Below, piece after piece: positions 17,374 through 25,691 of a stretch of DNA of 64,000 bases. The stretch spans positions 1,612,001-1,676,000 of the forward strand of contig NZ_JAUASW010000001.1 of NCBI RefSeq assembly GCF_030345705.1. Reading direction: 5' to 3'. Positions within the stretch are counted from its first letter, which is position 1. Every line of letters begins with the position of its first letter. Source of the stretch: Pelomonas sp. SE-A7. GTDB lineage: Bacteria > Pseudomonadota > Gammaproteobacteria > Burkholderiales > Burkholderiaceae_C. The position numbers and the translations under genes are program-made. The notes under the pieces were generated by a model. That model was not told where the DNA came from. It worked only from the letters and a program-made list of their open reading frames with translations, and did not search any database.

Positions 17374-17991
17374 TCAGACCTCGAATCCCCATTGCTGCAA
17401 CAGCACCGCCGTCTCGTGGAGCGGCAGGCCCATGATGCCCGAATAGCTACCGGCGATGTGCGTGATCCAGACCGCGGCATCGCTCTGTATCGCATAGGAC
17501 CCGGCCTTGCCGAAGGGCTGGCCGCTGTCTACATAGCGCTGCAGGCGCTCGCGCGAAACCGGCGCGAACTCGACCTCTGAAACGCTCAGCCGCGTCAGGC
17601 GCCGCTCGCCCAGGCCCACGGCCACGGCCGTGATCACGCGATGGCGGCGGCCGGCCAGGCTCTCCAGCGTGGCCAGCGCATCGTCCGCATCGGCCGGCTT
17701 GCCGAGGATGCGGTCGCCCAGGGCCACGGTGGTGTCCGAGCAAAGCACCGGTGCCGGCTTCAAGTCACGGCGGCCCAGGCGGACCAGGGCCGCATCCAGC
17801 TTGGCCTGGGTCACCCGTTCCACATAGGCCTCAGGCTTTTCGCCTGCAATCACTTCTTCAAGCGCCTCGGCATCTTCTTCCGGCCCTGGCAGCAGCAACT
17901 CCAGCTTCATGCCAATCTGCTCCAGCAGCTGGCGGCGGCGCGGGCTCTGCGAGGCCAGGTAGATGAATTCGAAGGACGGCAAGGCGCTCAT
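17374..17991 (-). CDS. Maf-family nucleoside triphosphate pyrophosphatase
   Basis: This house-cleaning enzyme (205 residues) hydrolyses modified or non-canonical NTPs. The SQSPRRRQLLEQIG motif, the LCSDTTVALGD segment and GSYAIQSDAAVWI are typical of Maf. The SDTTV form resembles YhdE/YceF-type Maf proteins acting on dTTP/UTP or m7GTP, but I cannot decide which. It overlaps rlmH by four bases and is followed by rng after seven. Confidence 0.92.
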   Translation of the reverse strand: MSALPSFEFIYLASQSPRRRQLLEQIGMKLELLLPGPEEDAEALEEVIAGEKPEAYVERVTQAKLDAALVRLGRRDLKPAPVLCSDTTVALGDRILGKPADADDALATLESLAGRRHRVITAVAVGLGERRLTRLSVSEVEFAPVSRERLQRYVDSGQPFGKAGSYAIQSDAAVWITHIAGSYSGIMGLPLHETAVLLQQWGFEV

Positions 17992-18458
17992 TCTCGGTGG
18001 TAGGGATGGTTGACCATCACGGTCCAGGCGCGATAAAGGCCTTCGGCCAGCAGCACGCGGGCGAAAGCGTGAGGCAGGGTCAGGTCCGAGATGCGCAGCG
18101 TCTCGTCGGCCGTGGCCTTGAAGTCGGGATGCAGGCCATCGGGCCCGCCTATCACCAGGGCGGCATCGCGGCCCTCGCCCATCCAGAGCTTGAGCCGCTC
18201 GGCCAATTGCATGGTCGTGCGGCGCTCGCCGCGCTCATCCAGGATGATGCGGCGCACGCCTTTGGGAAGCGCGGCCTCGATGCGGGCGGCCTCGGCCGCC
18301 ATCATCTGCTCCACCGACTTGCCGGCGCCGCGCGGCTCCGCCTTGACCGCTTTCAGCTCCAGCCGGAGCTCGGGCGGAAAGCGCTTGGCGAAGTCCTCGT
18401 AGGCCGTGTCGGCCCAGGCCGGCTGGCGCTGGCCGACGGCAACAAGCCAGAGCCGCAT
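17988..18458 (-). CDS. rlmH: 23S rRNA pseudouridine-1915 N3-methyltransferase RlmH
   Basis: This SPOUT-class methyltransferase of 156 residues modifies pseudouridine 1915 in helix 69 of the assembled ribosome. The SAM-binding knot includes LVIGGPDGLHPDF, and the C-terminus DLTLPHAFARVLLAEGLYRAW is the family signature. Its length is normal. It follows rsfS by nine bases and overlaps maf. The rsfS-rlmH pairing is widely conserved and fits their common ribosome role. Confidence 0.97.
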   Translation of the reverse strand: MRLWLVAVGQRQPAWADTAYEDFAKRFPPELRLELKAVKAEPRGAGKSVEQMMAAEAARIEAALPKGVRRIILDERGERRTTMQLAERLKLWMGEGRDAALVIGGPDGLHPDFKATADETLRISDLTLPHAFARVLLAEGLYRAWTVMVNHPYHRE

Positions 18459-18467
18459 GGCGAAGGC

Positions 18468-19241
18468 TTAGCGCGCCGTCTTCTTGGCGGGCGCGGCCTT
18501 CTTGGCAGCAGGCCTGGCAGCGGGCTTGGCGGCAGCCTTGCGAGCAACCGGCTTGGCGATCGCGGCCTTCTTGGCCGGTGCCGACTTCTTGGCCGCGCCG
18601 ACCGTGATGGTCTTGACCGGCTTGGCGGCCTTGGTGCCAACGGTACGGGTGGCGGCCTTCTTGGCGGGCGCGGCCTTCTTGCCGGCAGGGCTTGGCTTCT
18701 TGGCAGCGGGCGCGGCCTTCTTGGCCGGGCTCTTGGCAGCCGGCGCCTTGGTGCCGGTCACCTTGCTGGCGGGCTTGGAGGGCGCAGCCTTCTTGGCTGG
18801 CGCCTTGACGGCCTTGCTGGCCTTCTTGCTCTTGGCCGGCGCCTCGTCCTCGTCGTCGTCCATGGGCTCCGAGGCCTTGACCAGCCTGACCTCGCCGTCG
18901 CCCAGCTTCAGCTTGACCGGCTTGCCGCCCCAGATTTCCTCGAGGTGGTAGTACTCGCGGATGGCCGGCTGCATCACATGGACCACGGCGGCGCCGCAGT
19001 CGACGATGATCCATTCGCCGTTGTCCTCGCCCTCGCAGCGCATGACCTGCATGCCCCGGCCCTTGACGGTTTCGCGCACGCTGGAAGCCAGCGCCTTGGT
19101 CTGACGGTTGCTGGTGCCCGAGGCGATGATGACCCGCTCGAACAGCGGCGACAGATGCTCGGTGTTGAAGACCTGGATGTTCTGGGCCTTCACGTCTTCC
19201 AGACCATCGACGATGGCGCGTTGCAGCTTGCGAATGTCCAT
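18468..19241 (-). CDS. rsfS: Ribosomal silencing factor RsfS with long H1-like Lys/Ala/Pro tail
   Basis: Residues 1-122 are a complete RsfS/YbeB domain, which binds L14 and blocks subunit joining. VFNTEHLSPLFERVIIASGT and GEWIIVDCG are typical. After a short acidic stretch (MDDDEDE, 127-133) comes a tail of about 124 residues made almost only of Lys, Ala, Pro, Ser, Val and Thr. It has many KKAA, PAKK and AAKK repeats, like histone H1-type proteins. Ordinary RsfS proteins are 105-130 residues. The tail is in frame and ends nine bases before rlmH, so it is not a fusion artefact. It could bind rRNA or DNA. Confidence 0.93.
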   Translation of the reverse strand: MDIRKLQRAIVDGLEDVKAQNIQVFNTEHLSPLFERVIIASGTSNRQTKALASSVRETVKGRGMQVMRCEGEDNGEWIIVDCGAAVVHVMQPAIREYYHLEEIWGGKPVKLKLGDGEVRLVKASEPMDDDEDEAPAKSKKASKAVKAPAKKAAPSKPASKVTGTKAPAAKSPAKKAAPAAKKPSPAGKKAAPAKKAATRTVGTKAAKPVKTITVGAAKKSAPAKKAAIAKPVARKAAAKPAARPAAKKAAPAKKTAR

Positions 19242-19856
19242 TCAGTACTCACTCTTCTCGTAAAGCCGGTGCCGGGCAATATACCCCGCGACCGCGTTGC
19301 CCACTATGGGGCGGAGGTCCTCGTGGCGCGCCGCTCTGGCGCGCACTTCGGTCGATGAATGCTGCAGCGCCGGCAGGGCCAGCGGCAGCATCTTGTGGGC
19401 TGTCGCCTGCAGTTCGGGCGAGGCCAGGATGGCATCGCCCGAGCGCGCCGCCACAGCCAGGGTGGCGCGGTTCAGGATCTCGGGCCAGTCACGCCAGGTG
19501 TGCAGCCTCGCGTACTGGTCCTGGCCGATGATCAGGAACAGCTGCTCGCCCGGGTGGCTCACCGCCCGTTCGCGCAGCGTGTCCACCGTGTAGCTGGCGC
19601 CTGCGCGCCGCAGCTCGCTGTCGTCGATCTCGAAGCGCGGTTCGCCCTCGATCAACAGTTCCACCATGGCACGCCGGTGGGCGGCCGGCGCCAGCTGCCG
19701 GCCTGCCTTCTGCCAGGGCTGGCCGGCTGGCAGCCAGACCACGCGGTCCAGGCCCAGCTCTTCAAGCGCACAAAGGGCCAGGGCCCGGTGGGCCTCATGC
19801 GGCGGATCGAAGCTGCCGCCGAACAGGCCCACACGGGAGGCCTGGTCTACAGCCAT
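19242..19856 (-). CDS. nadD: Nicotinate-nucleotide adenylyltransferase NadD
   Basis: NadD makes deamido-NAD from NaMN and ATP. The 204-residue protein has the nucleotidyltransferase motif GGSFDPPHEAH at the N-terminus and a C-terminal SSTEVRARA, a form of the ISSTxIR motif. Its stop codon is directly followed by the rsfS ATG. Its start overlaps the hemF stop by ten bases. nadD-rsfS-rlmH is a common ribosome/NAD cluster. Confidence 0.95.
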   Translation of the reverse strand: MAVDQASRVGLFGGSFDPPHEAHRALALCALEELGLDRVVWLPAGQPWQKAGRQLAPAAHRRAMVELLIEGEPRFEIDDSELRRAGASYTVDTLRERAVSHPGEQLFLIIGQDQYARLHTWRDWPEILNRATLAVAARSGDAILASPELQATAHKMLPLALPALQHSSTEVRARAARHEDLRPIVGNAVAGYIARHRLYEKSEY

Positions 19857-20782
19857 AGATGGGTGGCCGGTTCGTCGGCCCAGTCGCGTGGCCGCAGGAA
19901 GTCGCTGTACAGCCGCGCCTCGGGCGTGCCCTCCTCCGGCTTCCAGTCATAGCGCCACTTCACCTGCGGTGGCATGGACATCAGGATGGATTCGGTGCGC
20001 CCGCCCGACTGCAGGCCGAACAGCGTGCCGCGGTCGAACACCAGATTGAACTCCACGTAGCGGCCGCGGCGGTAGGCCTGGAAGTCGCGCTCGCGCTCGC
20101 CATAGGCATAGCCCTGGCGGCGCTCGACGATGGGCAGATAGGCCGGCAGAAAGGCATCCCCCACCGAACGCAGGGTTGCGAAAGCAGCGTCGAAGCCGCC
20201 CTCCGCATAGTCGTCGAAGAAGATGCCGCCCACACCGCGCGGCTCGTTGCGGTGCTTCAGGAAGAAGTACTCGTCGCACCAGGCCTTGAAGCGCGGATAG
20301 AGCTCGGCGCCATGCGGCGCCAGCGCCTCGCGGCAGCTTCGGTGGAAATGCTGGGCATCGCGCTCGAAGCCGTAGTACGGCGTCAGATCCATGCCGCCGC
20401 CGAACCAGACCACCGGCTCGCGGTCAGCCGGCAGCGCGGCGAACATGCGCACGTTCATGTGCACCGTCGGCACGAAGGGGTTCTGCGGATGGATGACCAG
20501 GGAGACGCCCATGGCCTCGAAAGGCGAGCCCGCCAGCTCCGGCCGGTGCTGGGTGGCCGAAGGCGGCAAGACCCGGCCCCGTACATGGGAGAAATTGCAG
20601 CCGCCGCGCTCGAACACCGAGCCGCCCTCGATCAGGCGCGACAGGCCGTCGCCCTCCAGGCGGCCGCCCGGCTCGCGCTGCCAGCCGTCGCTGATGAATT
20701 CGCCGCCATCGGCCGCCTGCAGCGCATCGATGATGCGGCCCTGCAGGCCCAGCAGGTAGTCGCGTACTGCTTGCGTGTCCAT
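19847..20782 (-). CDS. hemF: Oxygen-dependent coproporphyrinogen-III oxidase
   Basis: HemF oxidatively decarboxylates coproporphyrinogen III to protoporphyrinogen IX in haem synthesis and needs O2. The 311-residue protein has the family motifs VHMNVRMF, WFGGGMDLTPYY and EFNLVFDRGTLFGLQSGGR. This indicates at least part-time aerobic growth. It is 12 bp after the acyltransferase gene and overlaps nadD. Confidence 0.97.
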   Translation of the reverse strand: MDTQAVRDYLLGLQGRIIDALQAADGGEFISDGWQREPGGRLEGDGLSRLIEGGSVFERGGCNFSHVRGRVLPPSATQHRPELAGSPFEAMGVSLVIHPQNPFVPTVHMNVRMFAALPADREPVVWFGGGMDLTPYYGFERDAQHFHRSCREALAPHGAELYPRFKAWCDEYFFLKHRNEPRGVGGIFFDDYAEGGFDAAFATLRSVGDAFLPAYLPIVERRQGYAYGERERDFQAYRRGRYVEFNLVFDRGTLFGLQSGGRTESILMSMPPQVKWRYDWKPEEGTPEARLYSDFLRPRDWADEPATHLWL

Positions 20783-20794
20783 GCTTGTTCTTGC

Positions 20795-21421
20795 TCAGGT
20801 CCGCAGCTTGACCGGGCCGGCCAGCTCGGGGCGCTTGCCCTTGTAGGGCGCCAGCAGCTGGGCGAACAGCGCGAAGTCACGCTCCGGCTCGCCACTCAGC
20901 TCGACGAAATGAGTCAGGCCCACGGTGCGCGTCGCGAAGTCGAAGTACGCCAGGCCCACCGGCGCGCCGGCCTGCACCGCCACATGGTAGGAGCCCGAGC
21001 GCCAGCCGGTGGTCAGCGAGCGCGTGCCCTCGGGTGCCACGGCCAGCCAGAACAGCTCGCCGCGCGTGCGCGCCGCCTTCATCTGGTCGGCGGTGTTGCC
21101 GACCAGGCCGCTGGCGTTCGCCCGGTCCACCGGAATGCCGCCAATGCGCCGGCACCAGGGGCCGAGCAGCGGCACCTTGAACAGGCTGTCCTTGCCCCAC
21201 CAGCGCGCCTGGATGCCGAAGGCCCACTTGACCAGGATGCCCAGGATGAAGTCCCAGTTCGAGGTGTGCGGATACACCATGATCACGCCCTGCCCGCCGG
21301 ACAAGCCGTCGTAGCGCAGCGTCCAGCCGGCCAGGCGCAGAAGGCCGCGCGCCAGGGCGCTGCCCGGCGCCTTGAATTCGGCACGGCCCGGGATCAGGCG
21401 GGGCAGCGATTCGGCGCTCAA
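20795..21421 (-). CDS. PlsC-like 1-acyl-glycerol-3-phosphate acyltransferase family protein
   Basis: This protein of about 208 residues has the acyltransferase motifs HTSNWD (the HX4D catalytic pair), GGIPVDR and APEGTRS (the PEGTR motif). It probably acylates a lysophospholipid or related acceptor at the inner membrane. No ATG lies before the catalytic motifs, so I use TTG 21421, which overlaps the purD stop (TTGA). This start is inferred and unproven. The gene sits between purD and hemF on one strand. Confidence 0.85.
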   Translation of the reverse strand: MSAESLPRLIPGRAEFKAPGSALARGLLRLAGWTLRYDGLSGGQGVIMVYPHTSNWDFILGILVKWAFGIQARWWGKDSLFKVPLLGPWCRRIGGIPVDRANASGLVGNTADQMKAARTRGELFWLAVAPEGTRSLTTGWRSGSYHVAVQAGAPVGLAYFDFATRTVGLTHFVELSGEPERDFALFAQLLAPYKGKRPELAGPVKLRT

Positions 21422-22698
21422 CGCTTGACCGCCCGGTGGCCTATGTCCTGGCGGTATTGCTTGCCGGCGAACTGGATGGAACCCAGAGCCTCGTAGGCAC
21501 GGTGCTGGGCCACCTTGACCGATTCGCCCAGCGCCGTGACGCAGAGCACGCGGCCACCGCTGGTGACCAGCTGGCCGTCCTGCTCGGCCGTGCCGGCCTG
21601 GAACACCATCGCGTCCTCCGACTCGGCCGGCAGCCCGGTGACCGCATCGCCCTTGCGCGGCGTCAGCGGATAGCCCTCGGCCGCCAGCACCACGCCCAGC
21701 GCCACGCGGCGGTCCCACTGCAGTTCGACCTGGTCCAGCGTGCCGTCCGTTGCATGGAGCAATACCTCGAGCAGATCGCTCTTGAAGCGCATCATGATGG
21801 GCTGGGTCTCGGGGTCGCCCATGCGGGTGTTGAACTCGACCGTGCGCGGATTGCCCTCGGCATCGATCATCAGCCCGGCATAGAGGAAGCCGGTGAACGG
21901 GATGCCGTCGCGGGCCATGCCGGCCACGGTCGGATGGATGATCTCGTGCATCACCTTGGCGTGGACATTGGGCGTCACCACCGGGGCCGGCGAGTAGGCG
22001 CCCATGCCGCCGGTGTTCGGGCCCTGGTCGCCGTCCAGCAGGCGCTTGTGGTCCTGGCTGGTGGCCAGCGAGACCACATTCTTGCCGTCGCACAGCACGA
22101 TGAAGCTGGCTTCCTCGCCTTCGAGGAACTGCTCGATCACGACGCGGGCACCGCCCTCGTTGTGGACAACGCCCAGCTTGTTGTCCGCCAGGATCCAGTC
22201 GATGGCCTCGTGGGCCTCGGCCAGCGTCATCGCCACGACCACGCCCTTGCCTGCCGCCAGGCCGTCGGCCTTGATGACGATGGGCGCCCCCTGCGCGTCC
22301 ACATAGGCGTGGGCGGCGGCAGCATCGGTGAAGTTCTCGTAGGCCGCGGTCGGGATGCCGTGGCGCTTCATGAAGTCCTTGGCGAAGGCCTTGCTCGATT
22401 CGAGCTGGGCCGCCGCCTTGGTCGGGCCGAAGATGCGCAGGCCGCGGGCACGGAACTCGTCGACCACGCCTTGCGCCAGCCAGGCCTCGGGGCCGACCAC
22501 GGTCAGCGCGATCTTCTTTTCCGCGGCGAAATCGGCCAGGGCCTTCACGTCGCTGATGGGCACATTGCGGAAGCGCTGGTCATGCGCCGTGCCGCCGTTG
22601 CCGGGCGCCACGAAGACCTGCGAGACACGCTGGCTCTGCGAGAGTTTCCAGGCCAGCGCATGCTCGCGCCCGCCGTTGCCAATGACTAGGACTTTCAT
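21418..22698 (-). CDS. purD: Phosphoribosylamine-glycine ligase PurD
   Basis: This ATP-grasp enzyme (426 residues) makes GAR in purine synthesis. The N-terminal VLVIGNGGREHALAWKL, the central VIKADGLAAGKGVVVA and the PEFNTR-like VEFNTRMGDPETQ segment are clear. Its ATG overlaps the yebC stop by four bases, and its stop overlaps the TTG start of the acyltransferase gene. The yebC-purD order is common in beta-proteobacteria. Confidence 0.97.
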   Translation of the reverse strand: MKVLVIGNGGREHALAWKLSQSQRVSQVFVAPGNGGTAHDQRFRNVPISDVKALADFAAEKKIALTVVGPEAWLAQGVVDEFRARGLRIFGPTKAAAQLESSKAFAKDFMKRHGIPTAAYENFTDAAAAHAYVDAQGAPIVIKADGLAAGKGVVVAMTLAEAHEAIDWILADNKLGVVHNEGGARVVIEQFLEGEEASFIVLCDGKNVVSLATSQDHKRLLDGDQGPNTGGMGAYSPAPVVTPNVHAKVMHEIIHPTVAGMARDGIPFTGFLYAGLMIDAEGNPRTVEFNTRMGDPETQPIMMRFKSDLLEVLLHATDGTLDQVELQWDRRVALGVVLAAEGYPLTPRKGDAVTGLPAESEDAMVFQAGTAEQDGQLVTSGGRVLCVTALGESVKVAQHRAYEALGSIQFAGKQYRQDIGHRAVKR

Positions 22699-23420
22699 GC
22701 GGGCAAGCTAGCGTTGTGATAGACGGCCTGGGTGTCGTCCAGGTCCTCGAAGACGTCGAGCAGCTTCTGCATGCGCTCGGCATCTTCGCCGGCCAGCTCG
22801 ATGGTGTTCTCGGGCCGCATGATGACTTCGGCCAGCTCGGGCACGAGGCCGGCGGCCTCCAGCGCCTGCTTGACCTTCTCGAATTCGGCCGGCGGGGTCA
22901 GCACCTCGATGGCACCGTCCTCGTCGGTGACCACGTCCTCGGCGCCATGGTCCAGCGCGATCTCCATGATCTTGTCTTCCGAGGCGCCGGGTGCGAATAC
23001 CAGCTGGCCGCAATGCTTGAACTGAAAGGCCACCGAGCCGTCCGTGCCCATGCTGCCGCCGTACTTGCTGAACGCGTGGCGGATCTCGGCCACGGTGCGC
23101 ACGCGGTTGTCGGTCATGGTGTCGATCATGATGGCCGCACCGCCAATGCCGTAGCCCTCGTAGCGGATTTCCTCGTAGGTCAGGCCTTCCAGGTTGCCCG
23201 AGGCCTTGTCCACGTTGTACTTGATGCGGTCGGCCGGCATATTGGCCGCCTTGGCCTTGTCGATGGCCAGGCGCAATCTGGGATTGGCGCTGATGTCCGG
23301 GCCACCCTGGCGCGCCGCCACCGTGATTTCACGGATGACGCGAGTCCAGATCTTGCCGCGCTTCTCGTCCTGCCGGCCCTTGCGGTGCTGGATGTTCGCC
23401 CACTTCGAATGACCTGCCAT
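22695..23420 (-). CDS. yebC: YebC/PmpR-family protein
   Basis: The 241-residue protein starts MAGHSKWANIQHRKGRQD, the hallmark of the family. Acidic C-terminal patches, for example VVTDEDGAIEVLTP, are typical. YebC-type proteins are described as transcription regulators, and more recently some were linked to translation of proline-rich stretches; sequence alone does not decide. It is the first gene of the long minus-strand run and diverges from the HerA-like gene with a 71-bp gap. Confidence 0.96.
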   Translation of the reverse strand: MAGHSKWANIQHRKGRQDEKRGKIWTRVIREITVAARQGGPDISANPRLRLAIDKAKAANMPADRIKYNVDKASGNLEGLTYEEIRYEGYGIGGAAIMIDTMTDNRVRTVAEIRHAFSKYGGSMGTDGSVAFQFKHCGQLVFAPGASEDKIMEIALDHGAEDVVTDEDGAIEVLTPPAEFEKVKQALEAAGLVPELAEVIMRPENTIELAGEDAERMQKLLDVFEDLDDTQAVYHNASLPA

Positions 23421-23491
23421 CTTGGCTTGCTCCTGGCCCGGAATGTTGTTGGATAGACTGCGATTTTAATGCCGCCCGACCTGGAGCCCCG

Positions 23492-25051
23492 ATGGCCGAT
23501 CCCATCCTGCTCGCCCGCCATGGCGAGACCGAATGCCTGCTGCTGCCGCAGTTGGCCAACCGACATGGCCTGATCACCGGCGCCACTGGCACCGGCAAGA
23601 CCATCAGCCTGCAGAAGCTGGCCGAGTCCTTCAGCCAGCTCGGCGTGCCGGTCTTCATGGCCGACGTCAAGGGCGACCTGACCGGCATCTCGCAGACCGG
23701 CGCACCGTCCGAGAAGCTGCTGGCCGTGCTCAAGGAGCGCGGCATCGACGCCCCCACCGCCCTGCGCTGCCCCACCACGCTGTGGGACGTGTTCGGCGAA
23801 CAGGGCCATCCGGTGCGGGCCACCGTCTCTGACATGGGCCCGCTGCTGCTGGCGCGCATGCTGGCGCTGAACGAGACCCAGGCCGGCGTGCTGCAGCTGG
23901 TGTTCAAGATCGCCGACGACAACGGCCTCTTGCTGCTGGACCTCAAGGACCTGCGCGCCATGCTCCAGCATGTGGGCGACAACGCGTCCCAGTTCACCAC
24001 CGAATACGGCAATGTCTCGGCCGCCAGCATTGGCGCCATCCAGCGCGGACTCCTGCAGATCGACGCCCAGGGCGGCGACAAGTTCTTCGGCGAGCCCATG
24101 CTCAACATCGCCGACCTGATGCAGACCGAGACCGGCCAGGGCGTGATCAACATCCTGGCGGCCGACAAGCTGCTGGCCTCGCCTCGGCTCTACGCCAGCT
24201 TCCTGCTGTGGATGCTGAGCGAGCTGTTCGAGACCCTGCCCGAGGTGGGCGACCAGGACAAGCCCAAGCTGGTGTTCTTCTTCGACGAGGCCCACCTGCT
24301 GTTCAAGGATGCGGCGCCGGCCCTGGTCGAGCGCATCGAGCTGGTGGTGCGCCTGGTGCGCTCCAAGGGCGTGGGCGTCTATTTCGTGACCCAGAACCCG
24401 CTGGACATTCCCGACTCGGTGCTGGGCCAGTTGGGCAACCGGGTCCAGCATGCGCTGCGCGCCTTCACGCCGCGCGACCAGAAGGCGGTCAAGGCCGCGG
24501 CCGAGACCATGCGGGCCAAGCCCGGCCTCGACATCGAAACCGCGATCACCGAGCTGGCCGTGGGCGAGGCCCTGGTCAGCCTGCTGGACGAAAAAGGCCG
24601 ACCCAGCGTGACCGAGCGGGTCTTCGTGCTACCGCCGGGCAGCCAGATCGGGCCGATACAGCCGACCCAGCGCCAGGCCTTGATCCAGAACTCGCTGGTG
24701 GCCGGCATCTACGACAAGGCCCTGGACCGCGAATCGGCGTACGAGAAGCTCAAGGGCGTGGCCACGCCACCGGCGGCCGGCCAGCCGGCCGGACCGGCTC
24801 CCACGCCGATGCCGCAGCAGCAGGAGCCAGCACCTGCGCCGGCTCCGACCGATGAGGGTGGCGGCATGCTGGGCGGGCTCAAGGACGTGCTGTTTGGCAG
24901 CACCGGCCCGCGCGGCGGCCGCCACGAAGGCCTGGCCGAGACGGCCGCCAAGTCGGCCCTGCGCTCCATGGGCTCGGCCGTGGGCCGCGAGATCATCCGC
25001 GGCGTGCTGGGCAGCATGCTGGGCGGTGGCGGTGCCAAGCGGCGTCGTTGA
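23492..25051 (+). CDS. HerA-like ATPase, DUF853/YjgR family
   Basis: This P-loop ATPase of 519 residues has Walker A GATGTGKT at 30-37, a VFMADVKGDLTG segment and Walker B FFFDEAHLLF. A Pro/Gln/Ala-rich linker leads to a Gly-rich C-terminus with a basic end (GGGGAKRRR). This matches the YjgR/DUF853 group of HerA-FtsK ATPases. Its role is unknown; a DNA-related motor has been proposed from the fold. No NurA-like nuclease is nearby. Confidence 0.9.
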   Translation: MADPILLARHGETECLLLPQLANRHGLITGATGTGKTISLQKLAESFSQLGVPVFMADVKGDLTGISQTGAPSEKLLAVLKERGIDAPTALRCPTTLWDVFGEQGHPVRATVSDMGPLLLARMLALNETQAGVLQLVFKIADDNGLLLLDLKDLRAMLQHVGDNASQFTTEYGNVSAASIGAIQRGLLQIDAQGGDKFFGEPMLNIADLMQTETGQGVINILAADKLLASPRLYASFLLWMLSELFETLPEVGDQDKPKLVFFFDEAHLLFKDAAPALVERIELVVRLVRSKGVGVYFVTQNPLDIPDSVLGQLGNRVQHALRAFTPRDQKAVKAAAETMRAKPGLDIETAITELAVGEALVSLLDEKGRPSVTERVFVLPPGSQIGPIQPTQRQALIQNSLVAGIYDKALDRESAYEKLKGVATPPAAGQPAGPAPTPMPQQQEPAPAPAPTDEGGGMLGGLKDVLFGSTGPRGGRHEGLAETAAKSALRSMGSAVGREIIRGVLGSMLGGGGAKRRR

Positions 25052-25178
25052 AGCCCCGTCTTTTCGCGCCCTGGAGCTGCATTTCGCGCCGGCTCCGGGC
25101 GTACCGTCGCGGCGGCATGGCGACGCGGCGGACCGGCCTTCACAGTCCGGTCCATCGCAACCCCAAGTCCCGACCGCC

Positions 25179-25691
25179 ATGCAAACACTGATCCAAATCC
25201 TGTTCCATGTCCCCGTCTGGGTCTGGGCACTGCTGGCCTTCCTGCTTTTCATGGGCTTGCGGCTCAGCCGCGAACAGCTGATGAGCCGCAACCGCCTGAT
25301 GCTGCTGCCGGCTATCTGGCTGATCTACGGCGCCTGGGGCGTGCAGAACTCCTTTGGCCTGAACCCGGCCCCCTTGCTGTCCTGGGCCGCTGGCCTGGCA
25401 AGCAGCGTGGCCCTGCTTCGCTACAGCGGCTGGCCCGGTGCCGCCCGCTTTGAACGTGCGACCGGCCTGTTCCGCGTGCCCGGCAGCTGGCTGCCGCTGG
25501 CCCTGATGCTGACCATCTTCAGCGCCAAGTTCGCGCTGGGCATGAGTCTGGCCTTCCATCCGGACTACGCCGGCCAGACCGCCATCGCCAGCGGCTTCAG
25601 TGCCCTGTTCGGCCTGCTCAGCGGCGCCTTCCTGGGCCGTTCGCTCAACATCCTCGGCAGCGCCCGCCGCGCCGCCCCGGCCTACGCCTGA
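25179..25691 (+). CDS. Small multi-pass membrane protein (DUF6622-like)
   Basis: This 170-residue protein has about five hydrophobic segments. It begins MQTLIQILFHVPVWVWALL and contains GLRLSREQLMSRNRLMLLP. The pattern resembles small membrane proteins grouped as DUF6622, an assignment from memory and not certain. The same frame is open further upstream, but that part overlaps the HerA-like gene and is not membrane-like. The stop shares a base with the start of the sensor kinase (TGATG), so it may sense or modulate with that kinase. Confidence 0.75.
   Translation: MQTLIQILFHVPVWVWALLAFLLFMGLRLSREQLMSRNRLMLLPAIWLIYGAWGVQNSFGLNPAPLLSWAAGLASSVALLRYSGWPGAARFERATGLFRVPGSWLPLALMLTIFSAKFALGMSLAFHPDYAGQTAIASGFSALFGLLSGAFLGRSLNILGSARRAAPAYA

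Noticed and set aside
18468..18845. RsfS tail as a frameshift or a separate small H1-like gene
   Set aside because: The frame is continuous, there is no internal start with a ribosome binding site, and it closes nine bases before rlmH in normal operon spacing.
20795..22093. A single 432-residue protein covering the acyltransferase and part of purD
   Set aside because: The upstream half overlaps purD on the same strand in another frame. The PlsC motifs all lie after the TTG at 21421.
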